Origin: Virgibacillus senegalensis
Lineage (GTDB): Bacteria > Bacillota > Bacilli > Bacillales > Amphibacillaceae
Direction: 5' to 3'
Assembly (NCBI RefSeq): GCF_000821245.2
Contig: NZ_LN611424.1
Location: 1,009,965-1,073,964, forward strand
Length of the DNA stretch: 64,000 bases
Numbering within the stretch: the stretch's first letter is position 1; each line of letters begins with the position of its first letter. Positions 9,311 to 17,152 of the stretch are shown here, piece after piece. A program made the position numbers and the translations under genes. The notes beneath the pieces were generated by a model that did not search any database, was not told the DNA's origin, and saw nothing but the letters and a program-made list of their open reading frames with translations.

Positions 9311-10283
9311 TCAACCAGCAGTTCTGGAAGTGAAAAATCTTAAAAAGTATTTTCCTGTAAAAGAAGGAATATTTAAAAGAACGAAAGGCCATGTGAAAGC
9401 TGTTAATGATATAAGTTTTGAAGTTCAAGAACATGAAACCTTCGCTTTAGTAGGAGAAAGCGGCTGCGGGAAATCCACTACGGGGCGTTCTATTTTAAGA
9501 ATCTTAGAACCTAGCGAGGGGGAGGTTTTCTTTAAAGGGGTAAATCTATTAGATTACTCGAAAAGAGAATTTCGAAAAATAAGAAAGGATTTACAGCTTA
9601 TTTTTCAGGATCCCTACAGTTCACTGAATCCGAGAATGACTGTGAAAAAATTGCTTTTGGAACCGTTGCTTACACATGGAATCACAAACAAAAAGGAAGC
9701 AGAACAAAAAGTTATAGAAATTGCAGAAAGAGTAGGACTCTCGAGAGAACAAATTAATCGGCATCCTCACGAATTCAGCGGGGGACAACGTCAACGAATC
9801 AGCATTGCCCGTGCTCTGATTCTTCACCCCCAGCTGGTCATTTTAGATGAGGCGGTGTCTGCACTTGATGTGTCCATACAAGCTCAGATTTTAAATCTTT
9901 TGATCGAGTTGCAAAAAGATTTAAAACTAACCTATGTATTTATCTCACATGATTTAAATGTGGTGAAGCATATAAGTGACCGAGTAGGTGTCATGTATTT
10001 GGGCCAAATGATGGAACTGTCCAATACTGAAGATTTGTATCACAACCCGCTGCATCCCTATACACAATCTCTTCTTTCCGCTATCCCTTCACATGATCCG
10101 TCTGTTAAAAAGGAAAGGATTATATTAAAGGGGGATGTACCTGATCCGGCTAATCCGCCCTCTGGTTGTCCGTTTCATTTGAGATGCCCAAAGGCACACA
10201 AGAGATGTACTTTAGAAAAACCAGCATTCTTGGAAAAAGAATCAAATCATTGGGTTGCCTGTCATCTTTATGATCAGGAATAG
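9303..10283 (+). CDS. ABC transporter ATP-binding protein, DppF-like
   Basis: Second ATPase, 326 residues, last gene of the operon. Walker A is GESGCGKST, the signature is FSGGQRQRI and Walker B is LVILDEA. The C-terminal zone has CPFHLRCPKAHKRC, as in DppF/OppF. It pairs with the DppD-like ATPase to energise the permeases at 4378-6183. The split of the transporter genes around murQ-anmK, all translationally coupled, argues that uptake and cytoplasmic processing are one functional unit. A strong terminator follows. Confidence 0.93.
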   Translation: MGDQPAVLEVKNLKKYFPVKEGIFKRTKGHVKAVNDISFEVQEHETFALVGESGCGKSTTGRSILRILEPSEGEVFFKGVNLLDYSKREFRKIRKDLQLIFQDPYSSLNPRMTVKKLLLEPLLTHGITNKKEAEQKVIEIAERVGLSREQINRHPHEFSGGQRQRISIARALILHPQLVILDEAVSALDVSIQAQILNLLIELQKDLKLTYVFISHDLNVVKHISDRVGVMYLGQMMELSNTEDLYHNPLHPYTQSLLSAIPSHDPSVKKERIILKGDVPDPANPPSGCPFHLRCPKAHKRCTLEKPAFLEKESNHWVACHLYDQE

Positions 10284-10300
10284 CTATTTCGGTTTTTAAA

Positions 10301-10327
10301 ACCATCCTTTTGAGGGTGGTTTTTTTG
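10301..10327 (+). terminator. Rho-independent terminator of the muropeptide operon
   Basis: ACCATCC-TTTTGA-GGGTGGT followed by seven T. It ends the 827-10283 operon. Confidence 0.85.
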
Positions 10328-10429
10328 TTGAAATTAAATATCCCTTGTTATAGATACTATGACTGACTAACGTTACCCCCTACACTTTTTGTTTTTTCGA
10401 CAAATTTAGCAATCTATTGATTTTACCGG

Positions 10430-10488
10430 TTGTAATTTGAATGCGTTTACATTATACTCAAACTAAATCGATTTACTAAACCGTTTTA
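10430..10488 (+). promoter_or_regulatory. Promoter with cre site and LacI-type operators
   Basis: TTGTAA (10430-10435), a 17-bp spacer and TATACT (10453-10458) form a sigma-A promoter. TGAATGCGTTTACA (10438-10451), inside the spacer, matches the CcpA cre consensus at all but one position. Two CG-centred palindromes follow: TAAATCGATTTA (10464-10475, perfect) and TAAACCGTTTTA (10477-10488). They fit operators of the LacI-family regulator encoded downstream. Together they predict induction by substrate and carbon catabolite repression. Confidence 0.7.
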
Positions 10489-10559
10489 TTAAAAAGCGGT
10501 TGCTAATCTTTTACACTACCTTTTTCAAGTACAGGGGTAAGGGAGAGGGGGGCAGGGTT

Positions 10560-11582
10560 ATAAAAACAGTCACGATAAAGGATGTCGCAAGAAAAGCTGG
10601 CGTGTCACCTAGCACGGTTTCCCAGTTTGTGAACAAGCGATATCATTATATGGGGGAAAAAACAAAAAAGAAAGTGGCCGAAGCCATTGAGGAACTAGGT
10701 TTTCATCCGAACACAGTGGCCAGAAGCTTGAAACAAAAGAAAACGCTTACGATAGGCGTGATTATCTCTAATATTTTGCATCGGTATTCCACTGTCGTCA
10801 GCAGGTCGATTGAAGACTATTGTTACAACTATGAATATCATACGATTATCTGCAATGCCGATGATGATCCGGAAAAAGAGCAAAAATACGTGGAAATGCT
10901 TCTGGCCAAGCAAATAGACGGTTTGATCGTCGTCCCGACGAATTACAATCGTGAGCTTTATCAAAGGTTGAAAGAACGAAATATTCCGGTCGTATTTTTA
11001 GACCGTTATATCGATGACCTTGAAATCCCGACAGTGGTTGTAGATAATCAGAAAATCACCGAACAAGCGATCAACCATTGGATTGAAGCAGGTCATAGGC
11101 GGATTTCCTTGATAACGGCTCCGTTGAAGGTTAGTACAAGAAGGGAAAGAGTCGAAGGGTATAAGCAAGCGTTACAACAGGCGGATATTCCGATAAACGA
11201 TGCCTACCTTCATCATGTCGAGATGGACGATGTCTTTGAAGTTTGTAAGGAGATGCTGGAACTTGAAGAGCCTCCGACAGCTATTTTGGCAGCCAGTGAC
11301 CTCGTTTTGATTGAACTGGTGAAATTTATTAAGCAACAGCACATACAGGTTCCGGAGGATTTGGCGGTCATGGTATTTGATGAAGTACATCTGGCAGAAC
11401 TGCACGAACCACCTATTACAACTATCAATCAACCATTCTATGAAATGGGCCAGAAAGCAGCAAGCCTGCTAATGGATTTGATCGACCACAAACCAGTGGA
11501 AGATAAAAAGTATGTGTTCGAAGCGACAATCAATATTAGGGAATCGAGCGAAACAAAAATATTAGACAAAGGGGTAATGTAA
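10560..11582 (+). CDS. LacI-family transcriptional regulator of the TRAP/hexulose cluster
   Basis: A LacI/GalR regulator. The helix-turn-helix TIKDVARKAGVSPSTVSQFVN is at the N-terminus, followed by a periplasmic-binding-protein-like sensor domain (about residues 60-330). Start choice is odd. The only canonical start in frame is TTG 10500, which adds 20 unrelated residues and lacks a good SD. A very strong SD (GGGAGAGGGGGG, 10541-10552) sits 7 nt before ATA 10560, exactly where the family begins, so ATA or a lost ATG is suspected. It is followed after 1 bp by dctP. It probably senses the imported sugar or its phosphate. Confidence 0.85.
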   Translation: MKTVTIKDVARKAGVSPSTVSQFVNKRYHYMGEKTKKKVAEAIEELGFHPNTVARSLKQKKTLTIGVIISNILHRYSTVVSRSIEDYCYNYEYHTIICNADDDPEKEQKYVEMLLAKQIDGLIVVPTNYNRELYQRLKERNIPVVFLDRYIDDLEIPTVVVDNQKITEQAINHWIEAGHRRISLITAPLKVSTRRERVEGYKQALQQADIPINDAYLHHVEMDDVFEVCKEMLELEEPPTAILAASDLVLIELVKFIKQQHIQVPEDLAVMVFDEVHLAELHEPPITTINQPFYEMGQKAASLLMDLIDHKPVEDKKYVFEATINIRESSETKILDKGVM

Positions 11583-11583
11583 G

Positions 11584-12594
11584 ATGAAAAAGCGATTAGG
11601 AGTTATTTTTTCTGCACTAATCTTATCGGTTATGACAGCATGCGGAGGCACAGAAACGGAAAACAGCAATGCTGCTGAAAATGGAAGCGTTAACTTGATT
11701 GCAGCTACACAGTTGGATGCAGATAGTCCGTTTGCTACAGGCTTTGAAAAATTTAAAGAAGTGATTGAGTCAGAAACCGATGGGGATGTAACCGTTGAAA
11801 TCCACACGGACGGCGCTTTAGGCGGTAATGAAGATGAATTGGTGCAAAACCTGGAATCTGGATCCGTTGATTTGGTAGCAGCTTCTCCTGGATTCATGAC
11901 CCAAGCGGTTCAGGACGTAGATTTCTTCGCGCTTCCTTACCTATTTGAAAGTCGTGACCATTGGAAAAAAGTTGTGGATGGAGAAGTTGGGGAAACCATT
12001 TTTAACAGAATCGAAGAAAATACCTCTTTCAAAATGCTTGGTTACTGGTCAGCAGGTGTGCGAAACTATTACGGCTTCAAACCGATTGAAAAGCCGGAAG
12101 ATTTGAAAGGCGTAAAAGTACGTGTGCAAAATTCACCTGTCGTTCAAGACACTTGGAAAGCATTTGGTGCACAGCCGGCTAACGTAGCTTGGAATGAAAT
12201 GTATCAAGCGTTACAAAACAAAGTAATCGACGCAGCAGAAAATGACTTTACCAATATCTATCAAGCAAGTCACTATGAACAGGCAAAATATATTTCCGAA
12301 ACTGAGCATGATTTCACCACGCGTCTTTTCTTCACTGCTGACAGAGTTTACGACCAATTGAACGATGAACAGAAAACAGCATTTGATAAAGCGGCTGAAG
12401 AAGCTACGAAAGCAGCACTTGAAGCTGACGATCAACTAGCAGAAGAATCGTTGAAGGCAATGGAAGACGAAGGGGTAGAAGTCTACGAAGTTGATAAGCA
12501 ACCATTTATTGATGCAACAGAACAGATCAGACAAGATGCAGTTAAAAAGCTTGGTATGGAAGACTTGTATCAAATCGTACAGGAATTGAAATAA
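11584..12594 (+). CDS. TRAP transporter solute-binding protein, DctP family
   Basis: Extracytoplasmic receptor of a TRAP transporter, 336 residues, with a lipoprotein signal ending in MTAC (Cys 20). The DctP core is seen in ESGSVDLVAASPGFMT, the LGYWSAGVRNYYGFKPI stretch and VRVQNSPVVQDTWKAFGAQ (about residues 175-200), which carries the conserved substrate-carboxylate Arg. TRAP receptors of this type usually bind organic acids or sugar acids. It is separated from dctQ by 400 bp holding a hairpin and four REP-like repeats, which may favour higher expression of the receptor. Confidence 0.9.
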   Translation: MKKRLGVIFSALILSVMTACGGTETENSNAAENGSVNLIAATQLDADSPFATGFEKFKEVIESETDGDVTVEIHTDGALGGNEDELVQNLESGSVDLVAASPGFMTQAVQDVDFFALPYLFESRDHWKKVVDGEVGETIFNRIEENTSFKMLGYWSAGVRNYYGFKPIEKPEDLKGVKVRVQNSPVVQDTWKAFGAQPANVAWNEMYQALQNKVIDAAENDFTNIYQASHYEQAKYISETEHDFTTRLFFTADRVYDQLNDEQKTAFDKAAEEATKAALEADDQLAEESLKAMEDEGVEVYEVDKQPFIDATEQIRQDAVKKLGMEDLYQIVQELK

Positions 12595-12666
12595 GCTCAT
12601 CTTGGGCAAGTTCAATAAGAAAACAAAGGGGTTCAATAAACAGTTCAAATAAAAAACCAAACACCC

Positions 12667-12716
12667 GCTGCCCCGCATTACAAAGTTGTTGGGGGACAAC
12701 CAGAAATGCAGGCGGC
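12667..12716 (+). other. Long branched stem-loop after dctP
   Basis: GCTGCC pairs with GGCGGC, GCATT with AATGC and GTTGT with ACAAC, in nested order. The structure lies 72 bp after dctP. There is no T-run, so mRNA protection or partial attenuation is more likely than full termination. Confidence 0.5.
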
Positions 12717-12747
12717 TGCTGGAAATAGAGGAACAAAGATGGAGTTG

Positions 12748-12938
12748 GGGGACAGTCCCTACCACGAGAACTCTTGCATGATTTGCTCTAGTGGAGGACT
12801 TCCGGGGACTGACCCCATTCCACCAATTTGAAGCTTGGAAAAAGAGCGAAATGCTGAAATGGCGGCTTTTTTACAGGAGTGGGGACTGACCCCGGAGCAG
12901 GGTGAATTAGCGTGGAACAGCATTAGGGGACTGACCCC
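12748..12938. repeat. REP-like cluster A (four 13-bp near-palindromes)
   Basis: GGGGACAGTCCCT at 12748-12760 and GGGGACTGACCCC at 12804-12816, 12881-12893 and 12926-12938. The first faces the other three. All lie in the dctP-dctQ gap, so the cluster splits what should be one operon. Confidence 0.85.
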
Positions 12939-12997
12939 ATAAATCTCTATAGGGGATGCGCTTGGTGGGTTGGTTTTTAGATGGAGGGGTGTTTTGG

Positions 12998-13492
12998 GTG
13001 AAGAAATGGATTAATGGGTTAGCAAAGGTTCAATTAGTATTGGCGGCAATCTTCTTTATCATCTTTATGGTGTGTGTCATCCTACAGGTTGCCTCCCGTT
13101 ATATTCCGGGTATCTCCGTGTTTTGGGCGGCCACGATTGCAACTTATTCCTTTATTTGGATGGTCTTTTTCGGAGCGGCAATTACCTTACGCGAGAAGGA
13201 GCATTTCAAGCTGACGATTTTACTGGATAAGTTGAAAGGGTTGCCGTTATTGGTCCTGCAGGTCATTATCCAGGTGATCTTGATCTGGTTCGGTTATATT
13301 ATGGTTTCCGATGGTTATGAAATCAGTCAGCAATTCTGGGGTTGGACGGTTAACAGCATGCCGCAGTTGAAGCAGGGGTATATGTGGCTGGTACTGCCGA
13401 TTACCGGTGTGACGTTCATGATTTATGCATTGGAAAGCCTTGTCGAGGAATTCAACAAATACCGCAGAGATAAAGGAGGGTATCAAGCATGA
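12998..13492 (+). CDS. TRAP transporter small permease, DctQ family
   Basis: The small membrane subunit, about 164 residues, with four hydrophobic segments and the family pattern ASRY near residue 40 and FFGAAITLREKEHF near residue 70. An ATG at 12956 is in frame, but GTG 12998 is preferred. GGAGGGG (12983-12988) lies 9 nt before it, and it gives the typical VKKWINGLAKVQ opening. It overlaps dctM by 4 bp (ATGA), as usual for this pair. Confidence 0.87.
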   Translation: MKKWINGLAKVQLVLAAIFFIIFMVCVILQVASRYIPGISVFWAATIATYSFIWMVFFGAAITLREKEHFKLTILLDKLKGLPLLVLQVIIQVILIWFGYIMVSDGYEISQQFWGWTVNSMPQLKQGYMWLVLPITGVTFMIYALESLVEEFNKYRRDKGGYQA

Positions 13493-14769
13493 CAGGTCTA
13501 TTGCTCGTTCTGCTGTTTGCTGTTTTACTGATTATCGGATTGCCGATCGCATTTGTCATCGCTGTGACGGCTTACGTAGGAATAGCCATGCTTGATACTA
13601 TTCCGATGACTACGGTAGTTCAGCGGATGTTTTCCGGACTTGATTCTTTCATCCTTCTGGCGGTTCCGTTATTTATTCTTGCCGCCAACATCATGAACCA
13701 AGGAAAAATTTCCGATATGCTGATCAAGTTCGCTGTTTCACTTGTAGGACATATTAAAGGCGGACTCGCACAGGCAAACATTGTTGTTTCCATGTTTTTT
13801 GGGGGGATCTCCGGGGCTTCCACAGCTGATACGGCCGGAGTCGGAAAAATCCTTATCCCGAACATGCTGCGGGAAAATTACAGCAAGGAAACCTCTGTGG
13901 CAGTAACCGCCGCATCTTCAACGATGGGGATGATCATTCCGCCAAGTATTCCGATGGTAATCTACGGAAGTATCGCCAATGTATCCGTAGGAAAGATGTT
14001 CATGGCCGGTATTATACCAGGACTTGCAATCGGGCTTGCGCAAATGATCTTTGTGAACTTCATCGCGAAAAAGCATGGCTATCCAAGTCACCAGCGAATG
14101 AAGGTTGGCGAGGTACTAAAAGAAGGTATGAAAAGCTTGCCGCCGCTAATGACACCGATCATTATTTTGGGTGGAATCGTCGCAGGTATCGTTACACCGA
14201 CAGAAGCGGCGGTCATTGCTTGTATCTATGCTTTTATTCTTTCCTTTTTCTTTTATCGCACCATCAAGATAAAAGACATGATGCCAATTCTATATGACAC
14301 ATTAAAGCTAAGCTCGCTTACATTGTTTGCTTTGTCAGCTGCTAGTGCATTAGGACGTCTGATCAGCTATTACAATTTGCCGGTTGTTATCGGTAATTTC
14401 TTCACCCAATATATGCCGTATAAATGGTTGTTCATCGTTGCGGTTATCCTTTTATTCTTGTTGATTGGCATGATTCTCGATACGGTTCCGGCTATCATCT
14501 TGTTTGTCCCTATCGTTTTGCCGACTGCGTTGAATTTGGGAGTGGACCCCATTCATATCGGAGTCGTGATAATGATGTGTTTGGCCATTGGATTGGTAAC
14601 ACCGCCATATGGGTTATGCCTTCTGTTGGCAAGCCAGATAGCGAAGCTGCAAATCGGAAAATCATTTCGTGCAGTCTTACCGTATATCGGGATTATTCTA
14701 GTAGTCATTTTGCTTATAGCATTTGTCCCGGCCATCTTTATGTGGCTGCCGACGATGTTTGACATTTAA
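13489..14769 (+). CDS. TRAP transporter large permease, DctM family
   Basis: The main transport subunit, 426 residues, with about twelve hydrophobic segments. Family blocks are visible: FFGGISGASTADTAGVG (about residue 105), TAASSTMGMIIPPSIPMVIYG (about 145), IVTPTEAAVIACIYA (about 235) and a C-terminal LVTPPYGLCLLLAS. It uses an ion gradient to import the substrate delivered by DctP. AAAGGAGGG precedes the ATG. Confidence 0.93.
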   Translation: MTGLLLVLLFAVLLIIGLPIAFVIAVTAYVGIAMLDTIPMTTVVQRMFSGLDSFILLAVPLFILAANIMNQGKISDMLIKFAVSLVGHIKGGLAQANIVVSMFFGGISGASTADTAGVGKILIPNMLRENYSKETSVAVTAASSTMGMIIPPSIPMVIYGSIANVSVGKMFMAGIIPGLAIGLAQMIFVNFIAKKHGYPSHQRMKVGEVLKEGMKSLPPLMTPIIILGGIVAGIVTPTEAAVIACIYAFILSFFFYRTIKIKDMMPILYDTLKLSSLTLFALSAASALGRLISYYNLPVVIGNFFTQYMPYKWLFIVAVILLFLLIGMILDTVPAIILFVPIVLPTALNLGVDPIHIGVVIMMCLAIGLVTPPYGLCLLLASQIAKLQIGKSFRAVLPYIGIILVVILLIAFVPAIFMWLPTMFDI

Positions 14770-14780
14770 ATAGAAAATGG

Positions 14781-14819
14781 AAAGCAGCCAAGCGCACCGG
14801 GCGTCAGTTCGGCTGCTTT
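14781..14819 (+). other. Stem-loop between dctM and the kinase gene
   Basis: AAAGCAGCC (14781-14789) pairs with GGCTGCTTT (14811-14819), followed by only a short T-run. It is probably a partial terminator or processing site that tunes expression of the catabolic genes. Confidence 0.5.
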
Positions 14820-14848
14820 TCTACTTTCAGAAAAAGGAAGTGTTTTAC

Positions 14849-15802
14849 ATGCTGGACGTATTAACAATTGGAGACGGGATGATCACCTTCAATCCCAAAA
14901 ATACAGGACCGATGCGGTTCGTGAATGAGTTTGAGAGAAAAGTGGGCGGAGCAGAGCTGAATTTTGCTGTCGGCTGTGCCAGGCTTGGAATGCACAGCGG
15001 CTGGATTAGCCGTGTGGGGAAGGATGAGTTTGGAAAATACATCCTTAACTTCATGCGCGGGGAAGGGGTAGATGTGACAGAAGCAAGGCTTGTCGAGGGG
15101 TACCCAACTTCACTCAATTTTAAAGAAATCCGAGACTCCGGAGAAGGCAAAACGTTTTATTATCGGGAGAAATCACCGACCGAAACGATGACGTTGGACG
15201 ATATAGACGAAGCCTATATCAAACAGGCGAAAATCCTGCATGTCACAGGGGTATTCCCGGCAATATCCGAAAAAAATATAGACTTGATCAGAAAAGCGAT
15301 ATCGCTTGCCAAGAAACACGGTTTAAAGGTTTCGTTTGATCCGAATATCAGACTGAAGCTTTGGAGCGAAGAAAAAGCGAGGGACGTACTGAAATCGTTT
15401 CTTCCAGATGTCGATATCCTGTTGGCCGGAATTGAAGAGTTAAGCTTTCTGTTTGAAATAGAAGAGGAGGAAGCAGGATTGGTCGAGCAGCTGCGTCCTT
15501 ATGAAATCGAAGCCATTGTCATTAAAAAAGGGGCTGAAGGCAGTGTTGGATACATGAACGGTCAGCGCTTTCAAGTTCCCGGGTTTCCCGTAGGAAAAGT
15601 GGTTGATACCGTCGGAGCCGGTGATGGTTTCGATGCAGGTTTTATCTATGCCTGGAATCAAAACTGGAAACCGGAACGAATGCTGACGTTTGCCAACGCA
15701 GTTGGTGCGCTTGTTGTTTCCGTAGCTGGTGACAACGAAGGATTGCCTGACTTGGATGAAGTATTGGAAAAGATAGGAGAGAAAAAAAGGGTTGAGCGGT
15801 AG
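14849..15802 (+). CDS. PfkB-family sugar kinase (KdgK-like)
   Basis: A cytoplasmic ribokinase-fold kinase of about 317 residues. The N-terminus shows VGGAELNFAVGCARLG and the C-terminus the PfkB signature VDTVGAGDGFDAGF, whose GAGD carries the catalytic Asp. Overall it resembles 2-keto-3-deoxygluconate kinases. No KDPG aldolase follows. Instead a hexulose-phosphate synthase and isomerase do, so the true substrate may be a keto-hexose or sugar acid. The open frame reaches back to 14777, but ATG 14849 has AAAAGGAAG 8 nt upstream. Confidence 0.85.
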   Translation: MLDVLTIGDGMITFNPKNTGPMRFVNEFERKVGGAELNFAVGCARLGMHSGWISRVGKDEFGKYILNFMRGEGVDVTEARLVEGYPTSLNFKEIRDSGEGKTFYYREKSPTETMTLDDIDEAYIKQAKILHVTGVFPAISEKNIDLIRKAISLAKKHGLKVSFDPNIRLKLWSEEKARDVLKSFLPDVDILLAGIEELSFLFEIEEEEAGLVEQLRPYEIEAIVIKKGAEGSVGYMNGQRFQVPGFPVGKVVDTVGAGDGFDAGFIYAWNQNWKPERMLTFANAVGALVVSVAGDNEGLPDLDEVLEKIGEKKRVER

Positions 15803-15826
15803 CACACAAAGGAGGAGTGTTGGAGG

Positions 15827-16447
15827 ATGAAATTGCAGGTTGCCTTGGATCGACTGCCGTGGGAAGAATGTTTTTCGGTAATCGCTTCGGTAAAAGATTC
15901 CGTTGATTATATCGAAATCGGAACGGGAGTCATCAAAGAATTTGGGATAGAAATAATCAAAGAGATGAAACGAACCTATCCGGATAAAACACTGGTTGCA
16001 GACATGAAAATTTGCGATGCAGGCAAGCATGAAACGGCACTTGCATTGGATGCAGGAGCAGACATTGCCACCGTCATGGGATTCGCCCCACTACAGACAA
16101 TCAAGGATTGTATAGAAGTCGCCAATCACGCGGACAAACAGATCATGGTCGATTTGCTTGGAATCCGTAGCCGCGACAAGGTAGATCAACTTGTGGAGAG
16201 TGGGGCAGACTTGCTCTCCTTGCATATAGGCAAAGATGAGCAGAAAACCGGTGGACTGGATGCCGGACATTTTGATTTGGTGGAAGGACTGACAGGTGTC
16301 CAAACTGCTGTCGCAGGAGGAATTAATCAGGACAGCTTGCCAGCATTTCTTAAGTATCAGCCGGATGTAATCATTGTCGGAAGTGCGATCACGAAAGCAG
16401 CGAACCGGGAAGAAGCGGCAAAAACGATTAAAGGGATGATCAAATGA
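15827..16447 (+). CDS. hxlA: 3-hexulose-6-phosphate synthase-like decarboxylase/aldolase
   Basis: A 206-residue TIM barrel of the orotidine-phosphate decarboxylase superfamily. The D-x-K-x-x-D motif is ADMKICDAG (residues 45-53). The later blocks IMVDLLGI and LHIGKDEQKTGG resemble HPS (MVDL, VHTG-D-Q) rather than the UlaD decarboxylase, which has a Glu and an Arg at the matching places. HPS reversibly joins formaldehyde and ribulose-5-phosphate to 3-hexulose-6-phosphate. It is 24 bp after the kinase and overlaps hxlB by 4 bp. The precise reaction here is inferred. Confidence 0.8.
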   Translation: MKLQVALDRLPWEECFSVIASVKDSVDYIEIGTGVIKEFGIEIIKEMKRTYPDKTLVADMKICDAGKHETALALDAGADIATVMGFAPLQTIKDCIEVANHADKQIMVDLLGIRSRDKVDQLVESGADLLSLHIGKDEQKTGGLDAGHFDLVEGLTGVQTAVAGGINQDSLPAFLKYQPDVIIVGSAITKAANREEAAKTIKGMIK

Positions 16448-17007
16448 AGGATATGTCAGCAATTATCGATACGATCGGAAAAGAAATAACCGGCGTTCTT
16501 GCACGGATTGACCAGGATAGCGTCAAGCAACTGGCAGAAGAATTGAACAGTGCAAGGCGGATTTTTGTCGATGGGGAAGGACGTACAGGACTGATGGGAA
16601 AAGCTTTTGCCATGCGGCTGATGCACGCCGGCTTTCCTGTGTATGTCGTAGGAGAGACCATCACGCCAAGTATAGCGGACGGTGACTTGTATGTTGCATT
16701 GTCAGGATCTGGGTCGACCGGCGGTACGTTCACGAAAGCCGAAAAAGTACGGGAAGTTGGTGCTAAGGTAGCAGCAGTTACTGCCAATCCTGAATCACCG
16801 TTGAGCAAGCTGGCTGACCATGCTATCTACCTTCCGACAGCAACAAAAAAACGGCTCCCGTATGAACCTGATACGATCCAGCCGCTAGGTAATCAATTTG
16901 ACCAAACGTTGCATTTAGTGTTGGACGCTTCTGTCATCTATGCGATGGAAACGTTTAAAAATACAAATCATGAAGCACTTAAACAACAGCATACCAATTT
17001 GGAATAG
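16444..17007 (+). CDS. hxlB: 6-phospho-3-hexuloisomerase
   Basis: A SIS-domain isomerase of 187 residues converting 3-hexulose-6-phosphate to fructose-6-phosphate. Family motifs are RIFVDGEGRTGLMGKAFAMR (from about residue 38), LMHAGFPVYVVGETITP and the phosphate loop ALSGSGSTGGT. It is translationally coupled to hxlA and closes the operon. Together they are the two enzymes of the ribulose monophosphate route, but here they follow a TRAP importer and a PfkB kinase rather than a formaldehyde-linked gene. Confidence 0.88.
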   Translation: MKDMSAIIDTIGKEITGVLARIDQDSVKQLAEELNSARRIFVDGEGRTGLMGKAFAMRLMHAGFPVYVVGETITPSIADGDLYVALSGSGSTGGTFTKAEKVREVGAKVAAVTANPESPLSKLADHAIYLPTATKKRLPYEPDTIQPLGNQFDQTLHLVLDASVIYAMETFKNTNHEALKQQHTNLE

Positions 17008-17015
17008 AGGACAGC

Positions 17016-17043
17016 AAAGGGACTATCTAACTGGTAGTCCTTT
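17016..17043 (+). terminator. Terminator after hxlB
   Basis: AAAGG(G)ACTA and TAGTCCTTT form the stem, with a T-rich tail beyond. Confidence 0.7.
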
Positions 17044-17152
17044 CTTATTGTATTTTTTTTGAAAAGGGAAAGTTTTTTGAGGGTGTGAAGGATTTTACTA
17101 GCACGAAGCCAACTTAGATAAAAGAAAAATCGGAAGCAGATGTAAAAAAAAG

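Noticed and set aside
12748-12938. Regular short repeats suggesting a CRISPR array
   Set aside because: The units are 13-bp near-palindromes in both orientations with irregular spacing (32-65 bp here), and no cas genes are seen. They belong to the dispersed REP-like family.
15440-16030. 196-codon minus-strand frame across the kinase and hxlA genes
   Set aside because: Spans two solid genes and their junction on the opposite strand, with no SD or recognisable motif.
15827-16447. 3-keto-L-gulonate-6-phosphate decarboxylase (UlaD) instead of HPS
   Set aside because: Residues typical of UlaD (Glu in the QIEL strand, Arg after the YH motif) are replaced by HPS-type ones, and a PHI gene follows directly. 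Not fully excluded.
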